Assembly (NCBI RefSeq): GCF_900582625.1
Contig: NZ_UTIQ01000001.1
Span: forward strand, 124,001 to 188,000
Direction: 5' to 3'
DNA from: Pseudomonas viridiflava
Lineage (GTDB): Bacteria; Pseudomonadota; Gammaproteobacteria; Pseudomonadales; Pseudomonadaceae
Length of the DNA stretch: 64,000 bases
Shown here piece by piece: positions 1 through 8,573 of the stretch. The stretch's first letter is position 1. Each line of letters opens with the position of its first letter. The notes under the pieces are model-generated. The model was not told the DNA's origin. It ran no database searches and was given only the letters and a program-made list of their open reading frames with translations. Both the position numbers and the translations under genes were made by a program.

Positions 1-163
1 CGTTCTCACAGCATCAGAGGCGGGGAACGCTAACGGTGATCGGGTGCTCGGAAATAGCTCACACAGGGGAAGCGCGGAGGCTAGCGTCGTCCGCAAGCCT
101 GGCAAGCAAGCGGGCATGCCGTCGCGTATCCTTGGGCCTCTTGCCCCCACCTTAGGATGACCC

Positions 164-439
164 ATGGCGAAGATGACGTTTGCCTATGCGTGTTCCCGGC
201 TTAAAGACTACTTCTCACCGTTAGGCTTCGAGGCGGCGCTTGAGTCGCCGACCGCGATGAGCGTACGCGTTTTCGATATCAAGACCGGCGAAGATTTCGC
301 CGTCCTGGCCGGGTTGCCGTGGAGCGCCAGCGCCACGCAGGAGGACTTGGTAACGATCGTGGAAGCGATTGAATATGAGATGGAAATTCGCGAGCTGGTC
401 TTCGACCCGCCCTCCGCCAACTTACCGCCGCAAACCTAA
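164..439 (+). CDS. Small DUF1652-like protein
   Basis: A 91-residue soluble protein with no signal peptide or membrane segment. The central part (SVRVFDIKTGEDF, then a helix-rich stretch ending IEYEMEIRELVF) follows the layout I associate with the Pseudomonas DUF1652 family: a short helix, a beta-hairpin around V-R-x-F-D-x-x-x-G, then a helix. The resemblance is by eye and only moderate. The ATG has an AGGA box six bases upstream. A membrane-protein gene follows on the same strand after 72 bases, so they may be co-transcribed. Function is unknown for the family. Confidence 0.55.
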   Translation: MAKMTFAYACSRLKDYFSPLGFEAALESPTAMSVRVFDIKTGEDFAVLAGLPWSASATQEDLVTIVEAIEYEMEIRELVFDPPSANLPPQT

Positions 440-511
440 AAAAACGGGCCTTTGGGGTCAGCTTGCGGCACCGCAAGTTAAGCGTTTAAACGAGGACAGG
501 GAGTTCGTTGC

Positions 512-1459
512 ATGTTGGTTGGCTATCGGTTTGAACGCACCCCGCAGGGTGACCTGCATATCCACTCGTACAACCGGGCACAAACGATCGCCATCGTCTT
601 GGCAGGCGCGGTCTCCGTCGCCGCGCCCGTGGCGTTTGTGGTGTTTGCCATCGTCAGCGACATTCCGGAACAGATGCACCCGCTGCACCTGCTCACACTC
701 ATTCTGGCGCTGCTGCTGATTCCCGCGATCTCGCTGATGATGGCGATCTACATCGGTTCGCGCGAGACGTTCCAGTTCTCCCGCGAAGAGGGTGTGGGCA
801 AGCAGCGTATGCAAAACTTTTTCGGCCGCCGCGAACGCATAACCACCTTTAAAATCCGAGGCCCCAAGCGCCTTGAACTTCGCCGCAATCGAGACGCCAA
901 GCCGATTTACACCCAGCTGTGGCTGGTGATGCGCGACGGCCCCGAGCATCGCCTGACAACCTCCACGGTGCCAGTGGTGCCGGGCAGTAAACGCACGGAT
1001 ACCTGGCTGCGCGAACTTGCCGACTACCTGGAAGTGCCGGTGCCTACCGAAGTCGTCGAGGTGGCCCCAGCAGGCTTGGCAGCCGCCTACCAGCCGGCTC
1101 CCGCACCGGCCCGAATGGCCTCAGCCAAGCGCACCCAACACAAGGGCAAAAAGCCGCCGGCGGAGCAAGAGCGCACGGAAAAAATAGGCGTTCCCGGCCG
1201 CCTTCTGCTCGCCCTGATCGGCGCATTCGTGGCCGTGCTGGAGCTGACACAGGTGATCGCCTTGGTGCGTGCGCTCTTTACCGGAGAGCTGCGCTTCAGC
1301 GGCGTGCGCTCGGGCACATCGCGCTTCTTCTTCGCCGAGCAACCGTGGACCTTTTCGTTCAACGTGCTGGTCGGCATTGGCGAAGTGCTTATCCTTGGAT
1401 TCATCGCCTGGGGCTGCCTGCGTATGGCGGTTCAGGGACGGATGAAAGCTGAACCTTGA
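512..1459 (+). CDS. Hypothetical inner membrane protein
   Basis: A 315-residue protein that I cannot assign to a named family. Four hydrophobic segments are visible: residues about 24-48 and 60-82 near the N-terminus, and about 230-255 and 285-305 near the C-terminus. Between the pairs lies a polar domain (residues 90-190) and a linker rich in Ala, Pro and Lys (about 185-225). The layout suggests two membrane hairpins holding a cytoplasmic or periplasmic domain of roughly 140 residues. The start has GGGAG nine bases upstream. It follows the DUF1652-like gene and may share its transcript. Confidence 0.7.
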   Translation: MLVGYRFERTPQGDLHIHSYNRAQTIAIVLAGAVSVAAPVAFVVFAIVSDIPEQMHPLHLLTLILALLLIPAISLMMAIYIGSRETFQFSREEGVGKQRMQNFFGRRERITTFKIRGPKRLELRRNRDAKPIYTQLWLVMRDGPEHRLTTSTVPVVPGSKRTDTWLRELADYLEVPVPTEVVEVAPAGLAAAYQPAPAPARMASAKRTQHKGKKPPAEQERTEKIGVPGRLLLALIGAFVAVLELTQVIALVRALFTGELRFSGVRSGTSRFFFAEQPWTFSFNVLVGIGEVLILGFIAWGCLRMAVQGRMKAEP

Positions 1460-1529
1460 TGGGCGGGTGTAGCCGCTGCAAATAGCAGATTGAAAAGGCC
1501 ACGAACTGCTCAATGGCATAACTGACCCG

Positions 1530-1690
1530 TCAGCGTTTTACGACTTTCCGATACTCGCTTGGTGACTGTCCAAACCAGCGCCGCCGATGATCGGCATCGT
1601 TAACCGACGTTACGTGGAAGCCGCGCAGCATCACGAGTAGCGCGCGGCGCGACGGTTGGAGCGCAAACCCGAAAGCGCTTGCCCACGTTG
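1530..1690 (-). pseudogene. Degraded C-terminal end of an AraC-family regulator
   Basis: Read on the minus strand, this stretch ends in WFGQSPSEYRKVVKR and a stop. That is a typical end of the second helix-turn-helix of an AraC/XylS regulator. Upstream in the same frame, SVNDADH resembles the usual helix sequence (SVTDVAFALGFSDASHF), but several residues are missing and there is no start codon or N-terminal domain. It is therefore a decayed gene fragment. The match is by eye against the family consensus. The rest of the gap between 1460 and 1714 shows nothing else. Confidence 0.5.
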
Positions 1691-1714
1691 CGCCTCGTAG
1701 ACGGCGCTGCGTCG

Positions 1715-2233
1715 TTACTTCACCTCAACCAGCCGCTGCGTCTGCGAGCCTTCCAGCGACAGATGAATAACCGCCGCTTTGCTCGGTGAATTCGCCTGGT
1801 CGTCGGGGGTATTTTCCATTGCCGGAATGTCGATCAGCGTTTGTTCACCCGCCGGGTCGCTGACCAGTTTCGCCTCCAGCGTTTCAATCGCTCGCCAACT
1901 GTCGCCACCAATTCGCACCACATCAAGCAGGCTGTAATAGGGCACGCCTTGTTCGTCTTCGTCCGGGGTAAATGCCGCCAGGTATTGGCTGTAATTGTTG
2001 CCCATGCCGAAGCCCTCGACCGTGAACACCACCAGCGTGACCTGGCTTTCCTCGCCGGTGTTGAGCGTTTGCGTCATGGCCGCTTCCGGGTAGCCAGTGG
2101 CATAGCTGTCTTTAACCAGCGCCACCAAGCGCTCGACCTGCTGCTCCAACGCTTTAGGAAGCGGCGCAGGCTCGGCGCCATGGGCAACGGTACAAACGAA
2201 CAATAGGCTGGCGGCAAGCACACGCAGGTTCAT
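1715..2233 (-). CDS. Exported hypothetical protein
   Basis: A 172-residue protein with a clear Sec signal peptide (MNLRVLAASLLFVCTVAHGA, cleavage after about residue 20). The mature part is acidic, with a probable N-terminal amphipathic helix (PLPKALEQQVERLVALVKDS) followed by beta-rich sequence. I do not recognise a family. It stands alone: the next gene upstream is on the other strand and the downstream side carries only the AraC remnant. The Shine-Dalgarno box is poor. Confidence 0.7.
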   Translation of the reverse strand: MNLRVLAASLLFVCTVAHGAEPAPLPKALEQQVERLVALVKDSYATGYPEAAMTQTLNTGEESQVTLVVFTVEGFGMGNNYSQYLAAFTPDEDEQGVPYYSLLDVVRIGGDSWRAIETLEAKLVSDPAGEQTLIDIPAMENTPDDQANSPSKAAVIHLSLEGSQTQRLVEVK

Positions 2234-2523
2234 GGGGAGAATCCGAAGGCGTTGGATGGGATGGGATGGGAATGCTAGCGCTTGGCACGGGCAACGTGCA
2301 GTGGCGCGTGGTCGTTATTGTGAGGCTGCGCAAGGTCTGCGTTCGGCAATGGCAAGCCGACCAATCAGTCCGCCCGGCTAATGCTTGCTCAATGATTAGT
2401 TCTCTGTGGGTAACAGATTGTGAAGCGTGCAGCGCTCTATTCGATGAGTGAGAGGCCGTAGCATGGCGACAACTTTTCCAGATGTCGTCCTTCCTTTCGA
2501 CATCATCACTCACGAGGTGAGCC
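2234..2523. other. Intergenic region between divergent genes, no gene seen
   Basis: About 290 bases separate the leftward exported protein from the rightward MDR oxidoreductase, so promoters for both should lie here. I found no convincing hexamer pair, palindrome or short coding frame. The only clear signal is the GAGGTGAG ribosome binding site just before position 2524. Confidence 0.5.
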
Positions 2524-3516
2524 ATGCCTAAAGTCGTCCGATTTCACCGTACCGGTGGCGCTGACGTTCTGTCACTCGACGACGTTGCCGTACAAGCGCC
2601 GAACAGCAACGAGGTTCAGATTGAGGTGAAAGCCATCGGCCTGAACCGTGCTGAAATTATGTATCGCACTGGGCAATACGTAATCGAGCCGCAGTTTCCG
2701 GCAACGCTTGGCTATGAAGCCGCTGGCATCGTGCGGGCCGTTGGCAGTGACGTCAGCGGCTTTGCTGTGGGCGACGCGGTAAGCGTCGTTCCGGCGTTTT
2801 CTTTCGCTGATTACGGCATGTACGGCGAAGTGGTCAATGCGCCCGCCCATGCCGTGGTAAAGCATCCTTCCAACCTGAGTTTCGCGGAGGCGGCAGCCAG
2901 TTGGATGATGTTCGTCACGGCCTACGGTGCCTTGATTGAATACGGCAACTTGCAAGCTGGCGAAACGGTTTTGGTTTCAGCCGCATCAAGCAGCGTTGGC
3001 CTGGCGGCTATTCAAATCGCCAACATGCAGGGTGCCATCCCCGTCGCCCTCACGCGCACCAGCGCCAAGCGTCAGGCTTTGCTGGATGCTGGCGCCAAAC
3101 ACGTCATCGCCACCGAGGAAGACGATCTGGTTGCCGAAGTGGCCAAGATCACTGGCGGCAAAGGCGCGCGCATCGTCTTTGACCCGGTGGGTGGCCCGCA
3201 AGCGACCAAACTGATTCAGTCCATGGCCAACGCCGGCATCTTTTTTCAGTACGGTGCTCTTGATCACCGCGATATACCTGTTCCGGTATTCGACATTCTT
3301 GGCAAGCACCTGACCGTGCGCGGCTACGAGCTTTTCGAAATCACCATGGACATGGACAAACTGGCAGCTGCCAAGGCTTTTGTAACCAAAGGGTTGGCAG
3401 AAGGCACGCTCAAGCCCTTCATCGACAAGGTGTTTTCACTGGCTGACATCGCCGATGCTCATCGTCGAATGGAGTCGAATGCACAGATCGGCAAGATCGT
3501 CGTTGTCGTGGATTGA
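2524..3516 (+). CDS. Zinc-independent MDR oxidoreductase (quinone reductase-like)
   Basis: A 330-residue medium-chain dehydrogenase/reductase. The N-terminal GroES-like domain has the family sequence LNRAEIMYRTGQY followed by PATLGYEAAGIV. The nucleotide-binding domain has SAASSSVGLAAIQIA, the AxxGxxGxxxxQxA-type NADPH loop. The catalytic zinc ligands of alcohol dehydrogenases are absent, which points to the NADPH:quinone oxidoreductase / zeta-crystallin branch. The expected reaction is NADPH-dependent reduction of a quinone or an enone; the substrate cannot be told. It has a strong Shine-Dalgarno box (GAGGTGAGCC) and its own terminator downstream. The LysR gene that follows may be unrelated. 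Confidence 0.85.
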   Translation: MPKVVRFHRTGGADVLSLDDVAVQAPNSNEVQIEVKAIGLNRAEIMYRTGQYVIEPQFPATLGYEAAGIVRAVGSDVSGFAVGDAVSVVPAFSFADYGMYGEVVNAPAHAVVKHPSNLSFAEAAASWMMFVTAYGALIEYGNLQAGETVLVSAASSSVGLAAIQIANMQGAIPVALTRTSAKRQALLDAGAKHVIATEEDDLVAEVAKITGGKGARIVFDPVGGPQATKLIQSMANAGIFFQYGALDHRDIPVPVFDILGKHLTVRGYELFEITMDMDKLAAAKAFVTKGLAEGTLKPFIDKVFSLADIADAHRRMESNAQIGKIVVVVD

Positions 3517-3545
3517 TTGTTCTCTGGCAACCAGTTGCTTGCCAT

Positions 3546-3588
3546 AAAGCCATCGCTATTTGCTTCTGACAGCGGTGGCTTTTTTGTG
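3546..3588 (+). terminator. Rho-independent terminator after the MDR gene
   Basis: GCCATCGC and GCGGTGGC form an 8-bp stem with one G-U pair around a loop of about 14 bases, followed directly by a run of six T. It sits 30 bases past the stop codon of the MDR oxidoreductase gene. Confidence 0.75.
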
Positions 3589-3678
3589 GTTATGCGGGTG
3601 GGTCAGGTAAACCTGCTCGGCTATCATCCTCTGTGCCCAAGCCCCCCAGCCCGGTGCACAACCCTGTAGAGGATGGCG

Positions 3679-4593
3679 ATGAATTTAATTGAAGCCATGG
3701 AAATGTTTGTGGCGGTGGTTGAGCGTGGGAGCTACACAAAAGCCGCCGAAGCGCTCCATGTCCATCGCCCTGCGCTGTCCAAGGTCATCCAAAACCTGGA
3801 ACAGGAACTGGGCGTGCAGTTATTGCACCGCACCACGCGCAGAGTGAACACCACGCCGGCTGGCGATGAGTTCTACGAACGCAGCCTGAGGACGCTCGCC
3901 GACCTGGCGGAAACCCTGGACTGGTTCTCCTCGACCCGCCCCCCGCGAGGAAAGCTCAATATCGACTTGCAGACCGTACTGGGCCACGCGGTGCTCATTC
4001 CGCGCTTGCCCGAGTTCATGGAACGCTACCCTGGCCTGGAGATTTCCTTAGGCACCTCCGACAGCCTCAATGACCTGATTGAGCAGGGGATTGACTGCGC
4101 CGTGCGCCTTGGTGACCTGGCTGATTCGAGCCTGATTGCCAAGCAAGTAGGCGAGGTCGCACTGGTTACCTGCGCAGCTCCCGCTTATGTGAAGAAACAC
4201 GGCTTACCAAACCAGCTGGACGATCTAAAGGAACATAGGGCCGTTAACTTCATGGTTAAACAGCGCCGCCAGATCATGCCCTGGCGGTTCATCGTCGACG
4301 GCAAGACTACGGATGTGAAAATGCGCAGCGGCATCGTTGTCGATAATGCCGAAGCCTTGTTGTACTGCGCACTGGCGGGAATCGGGATTGTTCAGGCGCT
4401 ACGCCCCGCGTTGCAGCGACACATCGATAGCGGGCGCCTTGTAGAGGTTCTACCGAACGTACCGACGGAGCCAAAAGCGGTTTCCGTCCTGTTTCCGGAT
4501 CGACGACACCTGTCGCCAAATGTCCGCGTTTTTGTGGACTGGGTAAGCGCTGTGTTTCAGGAACAAAGCGCCAACCCAACTGCGGCGGTGTGA
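3679..4593 (+). CDS. LysR-family transcriptional regulator
   Basis: About 304 residues. The N-terminal winged helix-turn-helix reads FVAVVERGSYTKAAEALHVH then PALSKVIQNLEQELG, the standard LysR DNA-binding layout, followed by LLHRTTRRVNTTPAGDEFY. The effector domain occupies residues about 90-300 (LNIDL, then a periplasmic-binding-protein fold). I chose the ATG at 3679 over the one at 3673 because the AGAGGA box overlaps 3673 and is correctly spaced for 3679. It is followed in the same direction by the exported decarboxylase-family gene after a repeat-containing gap. Its targets are unknown. Confidence 0.88.
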   Translation: MNLIEAMEMFVAVVERGSYTKAAEALHVHRPALSKVIQNLEQELGVQLLHRTTRRVNTTPAGDEFYERSLRTLADLAETLDWFSSTRPPRGKLNIDLQTVLGHAVLIPRLPEFMERYPGLEISLGTSDSLNDLIEQGIDCAVRLGDLADSSLIAKQVGEVALVTCAAPAYVKKHGLPNQLDDLKEHRAVNFMVKQRRQIMPWRFIVDGKTTDVKMRSGIVVDNAEALLYCALAGIGIVQALRPALQRHIDSGRLVEVLPNVPTEPKAVSVLFPDRRHLSPNVRVFVDWVSAVFQEQSANPTAAV

Positions 4594-4616
4594 GGGCACG
4601 CCATTCGCTGCGTGGA

Positions 4617-4674
4617 GCGTCCATTTTTGGCAGATAGCTGCGGCGTGAACTAGAAGCTATCGGCCGAAAGCGGC
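4617..4674. repeat. Dispersed palindromic repeat, family 2 (GGCCGATAGCTGCC type)
   Basis: The left arm (GTCCATTTTTGGCAGATAGC) and right arm (AGCTATCGGCCGAAAGCGG) are imperfect inverted repeats of the same 20-bp core seen at eight other places in this window. The element fills part of the gap of about 390 bases between the LysR gene and the decarboxylase-family gene. The rest of that gap shows no gene or clear promoter. Confidence 0.65.
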
Positions 4675-4982
4675 CTTCTCCAGTTCGCAGAGCCAGACCT
4701 GTCTGGTGAAATACGCGTCTACGCCAACAGTCTGGCCAACAAACCCCGCGCCGTTCAGCACGTAGTTTTCCAGACACGCTGTTAATCCATCGCAAACACC
4801 ACCCCCACACGATCCAGCCTTTTTCGATGCCTCAAAGGGGGCAAAAAAAGTGATCACGGCGCTTGACCTTAAAGCTAGCTTTAACCTTAGGGTTGCCGCG
4901 CCCGGCCTTCCAAGCGCAGTACTTGGCGGCAGTACATCAAGGTTCCAGGGGCATGAACCTGATCACTATGCGGAAACAGCAC

Positions 4983-5990
4983 ATGAAACTAAGACACGTA
5001 ACGGTAGTGGCGGGCATTGTCCTGAGCGCTGCACTCTTTCCCGCCTGGTCGGCGACCAGCGCCGAGTCGGGGCCTAGCGCAACGGCCACAACCACCATCG
5101 CTGGGCAAACCATCCCGCTCGTGGCGGGCGGTCTGTATGACCGTTTCCACTCCAACCCGCCGCTCTCGGTAGTAGCGTCCGAAGCACCCGATATCGACCT
5201 GAGCTGGTTCAAGGAACTGAAGAAAACCAAAGTCGATATAGGTTTCGAGTCCTACTCGCCGAACTTCTACTACAAGAACAAACGGGTTACCGCGGTCTTC
5301 ACCGCCGATCTCGACAGGCTGCGCGAGCTCATTCCAGCTCAAGTACTGGCGCAGGTGCAGCCTCTGCAAATTTGGCCGGGGCGAGGCCTCGTCGCACTCA
5401 CCGCCTACTCTTACGAGTATTGCGACAACGACAGTTACAACGAGATCGCACTGTCCATCGTCACCAACAGGCCTGGCCACGCCAATCTGGGGCCGATCAC
5501 CTTGCTCGGGCAGTCCATGTCGGATGACTTGTGGGGCTACGTGTTGAAGCTGCCGGTCAACACCGAACTGGCACGGGTCAGGGGCGTGGTGGGTTACAAC
5601 CTGCCCAAGTGGCTGACCGGCATCAACCTGCGGGAAACCGAGCAGACGGTCGTTTTCGAGATACTCGACAGCCAGACCGGCAACGTCGATGTCACCCTTG
5701 AAACGCAAAAGCTCAGCGATCTTTCCAGCGACGTGAGTCTGGTCACCAACAGCTTCACCAACATCGGCCACAACGGCGAATTGAACTACGGCTACGCGGT
5801 TTCACGCCAACTGCTTCATGGCTCCAGCACCAACGAAGACGCGGTGAACCTGACACTGAGCGACGGCAGCCTGTCGACCTACATCAAGTCACTGAAGCTA
5901 GGCAATTTAATGAAATATGAATACGTACCCGAGTTCCAAGGCGCGCTGTATGCACCCGCACCGTTGAAGTCGATGCTGGACAGCGAATGA
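4983..5990 (+). CDS. Exported acetoacetate decarboxylase-family protein
   Basis: From the ATG at 4983 the product is 335 residues with a clean signal peptide (MKLRHVTVVAGIVLSAALFP, cleavage around AWSA). In-frame ATGs at 4953 and 4968 would add only residues before the signal. The body has acetoacetate-decarboxylase-fold features: RELIPAQVLAQVQPLQIWPG, then LTAYSYEYCDNDSYNEIALS, and GYNLPKWLTGI where true decarboxylases carry the Schiff-base lysine. Cytoplasmic members decarboxylate or bind beta-keto acids. An exported member is less usual, so catalysis is uncertain. It is followed by an epimerase-like gene on the same strand. Confidence 0.72.
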   Translation: MKLRHVTVVAGIVLSAALFPAWSATSAESGPSATATTTIAGQTIPLVAGGLYDRFHSNPPLSVVASEAPDIDLSWFKELKKTKVDIGFESYSPNFYYKNKRVTAVFTADLDRLRELIPAQVLAQVQPLQIWPGRGLVALTAYSYEYCDNDSYNEIALSIVTNRPGHANLGPITLLGQSMSDDLWGYVLKLPVNTELARVRGVVGYNLPKWLTGINLRETEQTVVFEILDSQTGNVDVTLETQKLSDLSSDVSLVTNSFTNIGHNGELNYGYAVSRQLLHGSSTNEDAVNLTLSDGSLSTYIKSLKLGNLMKYEYVPEFQGALYAPAPLKSMLDSE

Positions 5991-6142
5991 TCCTGGCCTA
6001 GGTTATGTTCGGCGCTCGGATTGCTCAGGCCGCCAAGCAAAGGCCCGGCAGGTAGCGTTACCCGCAATCCAGCACCGAACGAACCAGTGTGTGTTGAATT
6101 TTCCGTACCACTGAGTCGTCGACTACGTTTCGAGGAGTCTTC

Positions 6143-7054
6143 ATGCAAACCGTTCTGGGAGCCACCGGCCAGATTGCCATCGAACTGGCGCGAGACCTGC
6201 GCCGCACCTACACCGACGAGCTGCGCCTAGTGAGCCGCAACCCGCGCAAAGTTAACGACACCGACGCGTTGATGGCAGCGGATCTGCTCGACGCAAGCCA
6301 GGCGCAAGCCGCCGTCAAAGGGAGCAGCATCGTTTACTTCACGGCTGGGCTGCCGCCGGACACACAGCTCTGGGAAGCACAGTTTCCGCTGATGCTGCGC
6401 AACTCGCTCGACGCGGCGCGCGCGGCTAACGCCACGTTCGTCTATTTCGACAACACGTACATGTATCCGCAAAACAACCGCGTGCTCACCGAAACCGCGC
6501 CGTTCGAACCGGTGGGGCGAAAAGGTCGGGTGCGTGCGCAGATGGCCTCGATGGTGCTGGAAGAAATGGCGCGCGGCGACATTCCTGTGGTCATCGGTCG
6601 GGCGCCTGAGTTCTACGGACCGGACAAGACGCAGAGCATTACCAACACCCTGGTAATCGACAAAATCAAAGCAAACCAAACGCCCCGCGTGCCCGTGCGG
6701 GATGACACCCTGCGCACGCTTATCTGGACACCCGACGCAAGTCGCGCACTGGCGGCGCTTGGCAATGCAGCGGACACCGACGGGCAAACCTGGCACCTTC
6801 CCTGCGACGACCAGCGACTGACTTACAGGGAATTCATAGCGTTGGCTGCAGAGATCTTTGGCACCGAGCCGAGCTACAAAGTGCTCGGCAAATGGACCTT
6901 GACCGCGGCTGGCCTAGTGTCCAAGCAGGTGCGTGAACTGCGCGAGTTACTCCCCCGCTACGAGCAAGACAACCTGTTCGACTCCTCAAAATACAAACAG
7001 CGATTTCCTGAGTTCAAAGTCACAACGTACCGCCAAGGGCTTTCGCAGGTTTAG
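6143..7054 (+). CDS. NAD(P)-binding epimerase/dehydratase-family protein
   Basis: A 303-residue extended SDR. The Rossmann motif VLGATGQIA is at the very N-terminus, giving an atypically short lead-in, and is followed by VSRNPRKV and TAGLPPDTQLW. The position of the SDR catalytic tyrosine is occupied by FVYFDNTYMY, without a clear YxxxK. It may thus be an atypical SDR of the NmrA or epimerase type. The Shine-Dalgarno box is GAGGAG, six bases before the ATG. It lies 152 bases after the decarboxylase-family gene and is probably co-transcribed with it. The substrate is unknown. Confidence 0.75.
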   Translation: MQTVLGATGQIAIELARDLRRTYTDELRLVSRNPRKVNDTDALMAADLLDASQAQAAVKGSSIVYFTAGLPPDTQLWEAQFPLMLRNSLDAARAANATFVYFDNTYMYPQNNRVLTETAPFEPVGRKGRVRAQMASMVLEEMARGDIPVVIGRAPEFYGPDKTQSITNTLVIDKIKANQTPRVPVRDDTLRTLIWTPDASRALAALGNAADTDGQTWHLPCDDQRLTYREFIALAAEIFGTEPSYKVLGKWTLTAAGLVSKQVRELRELLPRYEQDNLFDSSKYKQRFPEFKVTTYRQGLSQV

Positions 7055-7154
7055 GCTGAGTTACGGTGGGAATTTAGAGTGGGGAGTTGTTTATGCGAGG
7101 GGCCCGGATTCTTGCAGCCGCTGATATACGTGCGTGATTGTCGATGCTTGGTAC

Positions 7155-7215
7155 AGGTCGGGTTCTGGCCGGTTGCGGCCTGCCATCATCGGCCGCAATC
7201 GGCCAAAAGTGGACT
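7155..7215. repeat. Dispersed palindromic repeat, family 2
   Basis: The left arm TTCTGGCCGGTTGCGGCC is mirrored by the right arm GGCCGCAATCGGCCAAAAG; the unit lies in the convergent gap between the epimerase-like gene and the leftward hypothetical gene. It may serve as a bidirectional hairpin. Confidence 0.6.
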
Positions 7216-7232
7216 CCCAGGTCTATCGCTAA

Positions 7233-7622
7233 CTAGCGTCCGCGATGGCTATAGCCGTGCACATAGATAAACCCGTCTTTTTCTTCGAGCGGTAGGACAC
7301 CAAGTTGCGACGCCTCAGCTAGGAACAGGTCGCTTAATTCGGTGTTAGGTAACTTCTCACCCGTTTTGGGGTTCTGAATCAGCGATGTTTTCGGAATACG
7401 TATGGAGTAAATTTCCGAATATTCTACCGGGCCACCAGCCAGACCCGGATCAGCGATGTAGGTGTTTTTCAGCATGCTCTCGGCGGGAGCGTATGCAGTT
7501 TGAAAGCGCTCTCTGCCTACGTATGCCACCTCAAATTGAATTCCCACACGGCTGATGAGACCCAGTAGCTCGCGCCATTTTGTGTTGTTCATGAACGCGG
7601 CTGAGTAATCAGGGCGGCGCAT
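7233..7622 (-). CDS. Hypothetical protein
   Basis: A 129-residue soluble protein that I do not recognise. The segment MNNTKWRELL near the start is reminiscent of small proteins found in toxin-immunity neighbourhoods, but no diagnostic motif is present. Sequence such as LIQNPKTGEKLPNTELSDLF and the end (GFIYVHGYSHRGR) look like normal globular protein. It has a good Shine-Dalgarno box (GAGGT) before the ATG. It is flanked on both sides by family-2 repeats, which suggests an independently acquired gene. Confidence 0.65.
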   Translation of the reverse strand: MRRPDYSAAFMNNTKWRELLGLISRVGIQFEVAYVGRERFQTAYAPAESMLKNTYIADPGLAGGPVEYSEIYSIRIPKTSLIQNPKTGEKLPNTELSDLFLAEASQLGVLPLEEKDGFIYVHGYSHRGR

Positions 7623-7676
7623 GGTGATACCTCACAATTCAGAGAGTTGAATAGCAGAACTGCGCTTCGCTAAGCA

Positions 7677-7710
7677 ACGTCCGCTTTTGGCCGATAGCTG
7701 CCTGTCGTCA
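7677..7710. repeat. Half unit of dispersed repeat family 2
   Basis: GTCCGCTTTTGGCCGATAGC followed by TGCCTGTCG. It is the left arm only; the matching right arm is missing. It lies upstream of the hypothetical gene ending at 7233 and downstream of the DUF1569 gene. Confidence 0.55.
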
Positions 7711-7802
7711 ACGTCAGTAAACAGTACATTGAGCAGAGAACACATCTGCCCCTATCCACCTGTCCAATTCGCAGGGGGTTTCGCCTTTACGCACACGCCA
7801 GA

Positions 7803-8333
7803 TCAAGCCGGTCGAATGAGGCTCATGTGGTTATAAAGGTGCATCACATGCGCCTCAACGTAATCAGCATGACTCAACGCGCCATAGGCGAAGTGCGGCT
7901 GCAATTCGCCCTGATACTCGCTGAAATCGCTAAAGGCCTGCTGCAAACGACTGAGGGCCAAGGCTTGGCTAGTCGGCTCACTGAGCGGCGCTGCACCTGG
8001 AATGGCCTCGTGTAACGGATGCCGCATGGCCCCACGCGCGGCAAATACGCTGAACGCCAGCGGGCCCACGCTGCTGCGGAACCAACTTGGTTTGAGCTCG
8101 GGATAGCCACTGATGAAGTACTCGATGCTCTGCGCGCAGTGGTTAAACACTTCAGCCGGGGTCCAGCCCTGAACGGTGACCAGCGCCTTGCCCTCCAGCG
8201 TACGCAACAGGTCTTGCGCGCCCTCAATGTTCAGAGCCCCTGCGCGGTCACCGGTCGGCAACGCCCAGAAACCTGCGCCGAGCGCCGCCGCACCGCCGAT
8301 GGCGCCCAACGTCAAAACTTGTCGTCTGTTCAT
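7803..8333 (-). CDS. DUF1569-family protein with Tat signal
   Basis: I start at the ATG at 8333 because it opens with a twin-arginine signal (MNRRQVLTLGAIGGAAALGA); the frame stays open upstream but codes no plausible protein there. The product is 176 residues. The sequence WTPAEVFNHCAQSIEYFISG is typical of DUF1569, a DinB-like four-helix-bundle family with histidines that may bind a metal. Matching histidines occur at FNHCAQ and near the end (HADYVEAHVMHL). The Tat signal suggests export of a folded, possibly metal-loaded protein. No operon partner is evident. Confidence 0.75.
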   Translation of the reverse strand: MNRRQVLTLGAIGGAAALGAGFWALPTGDRAGALNIEGAQDLLRTLEGKALVTVQGWTPAEVFNHCAQSIEYFISGYPELKPSWFRSSVGPLAFSVFAARGAMRHPLHEAIPGAAPLSEPTSQALALSRLQQAFSDFSEYQGELQPHFAYGALSHADYVEAHVMHLYNHMSLIRPA

Positions 8334-8532
8334 TCCAGCTCCATAAACTGCGATCAGTGTCAGCCCCTCAGGGCGCAGGGCAACCCATGCGCTCGCAGTA
8401 GCCCCCCAATTGGCGCGCCATGATATAGGACGGTGCCGCGGTAGGCAGTGTCTGGATACAAACGTGTTTTTTACCCACACGGGGCACCTAGCGAGGGCTG
8501 GGCGCACGCCCTGTACTCGCTGAGTAGCAGGA

Positions 8533-8551
8533 CAAAGGGGACGGATTTATT
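8533..8551. repeat. Fragment of dispersed palindrome, family 1 (GGGGACAG type)
   Basis: CAAAGGGGACGGATTTATT is one arm of the family-1 palindrome seen complete at 28.46 kb. It lies in the 240-base gap upstream of the DUF1569 gene and just past the 3' end of the SDR gene. Nothing else was recognised in this gap. Confidence 0.55.
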
Positions 8552-8573
8552 CCCGTCACAGCGCGGCCAACCC

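Noticed and set aside
458..949. Minus-strand frame opposite the first membrane protein gene
   Set aside because: The opposite strand has a good ribosome site and coherent membrane helices; the antisense frame has neither.
4989..5771. Long minus-strand open frame opposite the decarboxylase-family gene
   Set aside because: It is a shadow of a well-supported gene with a signal peptide and family motifs; the antisense product has no recognisable features.
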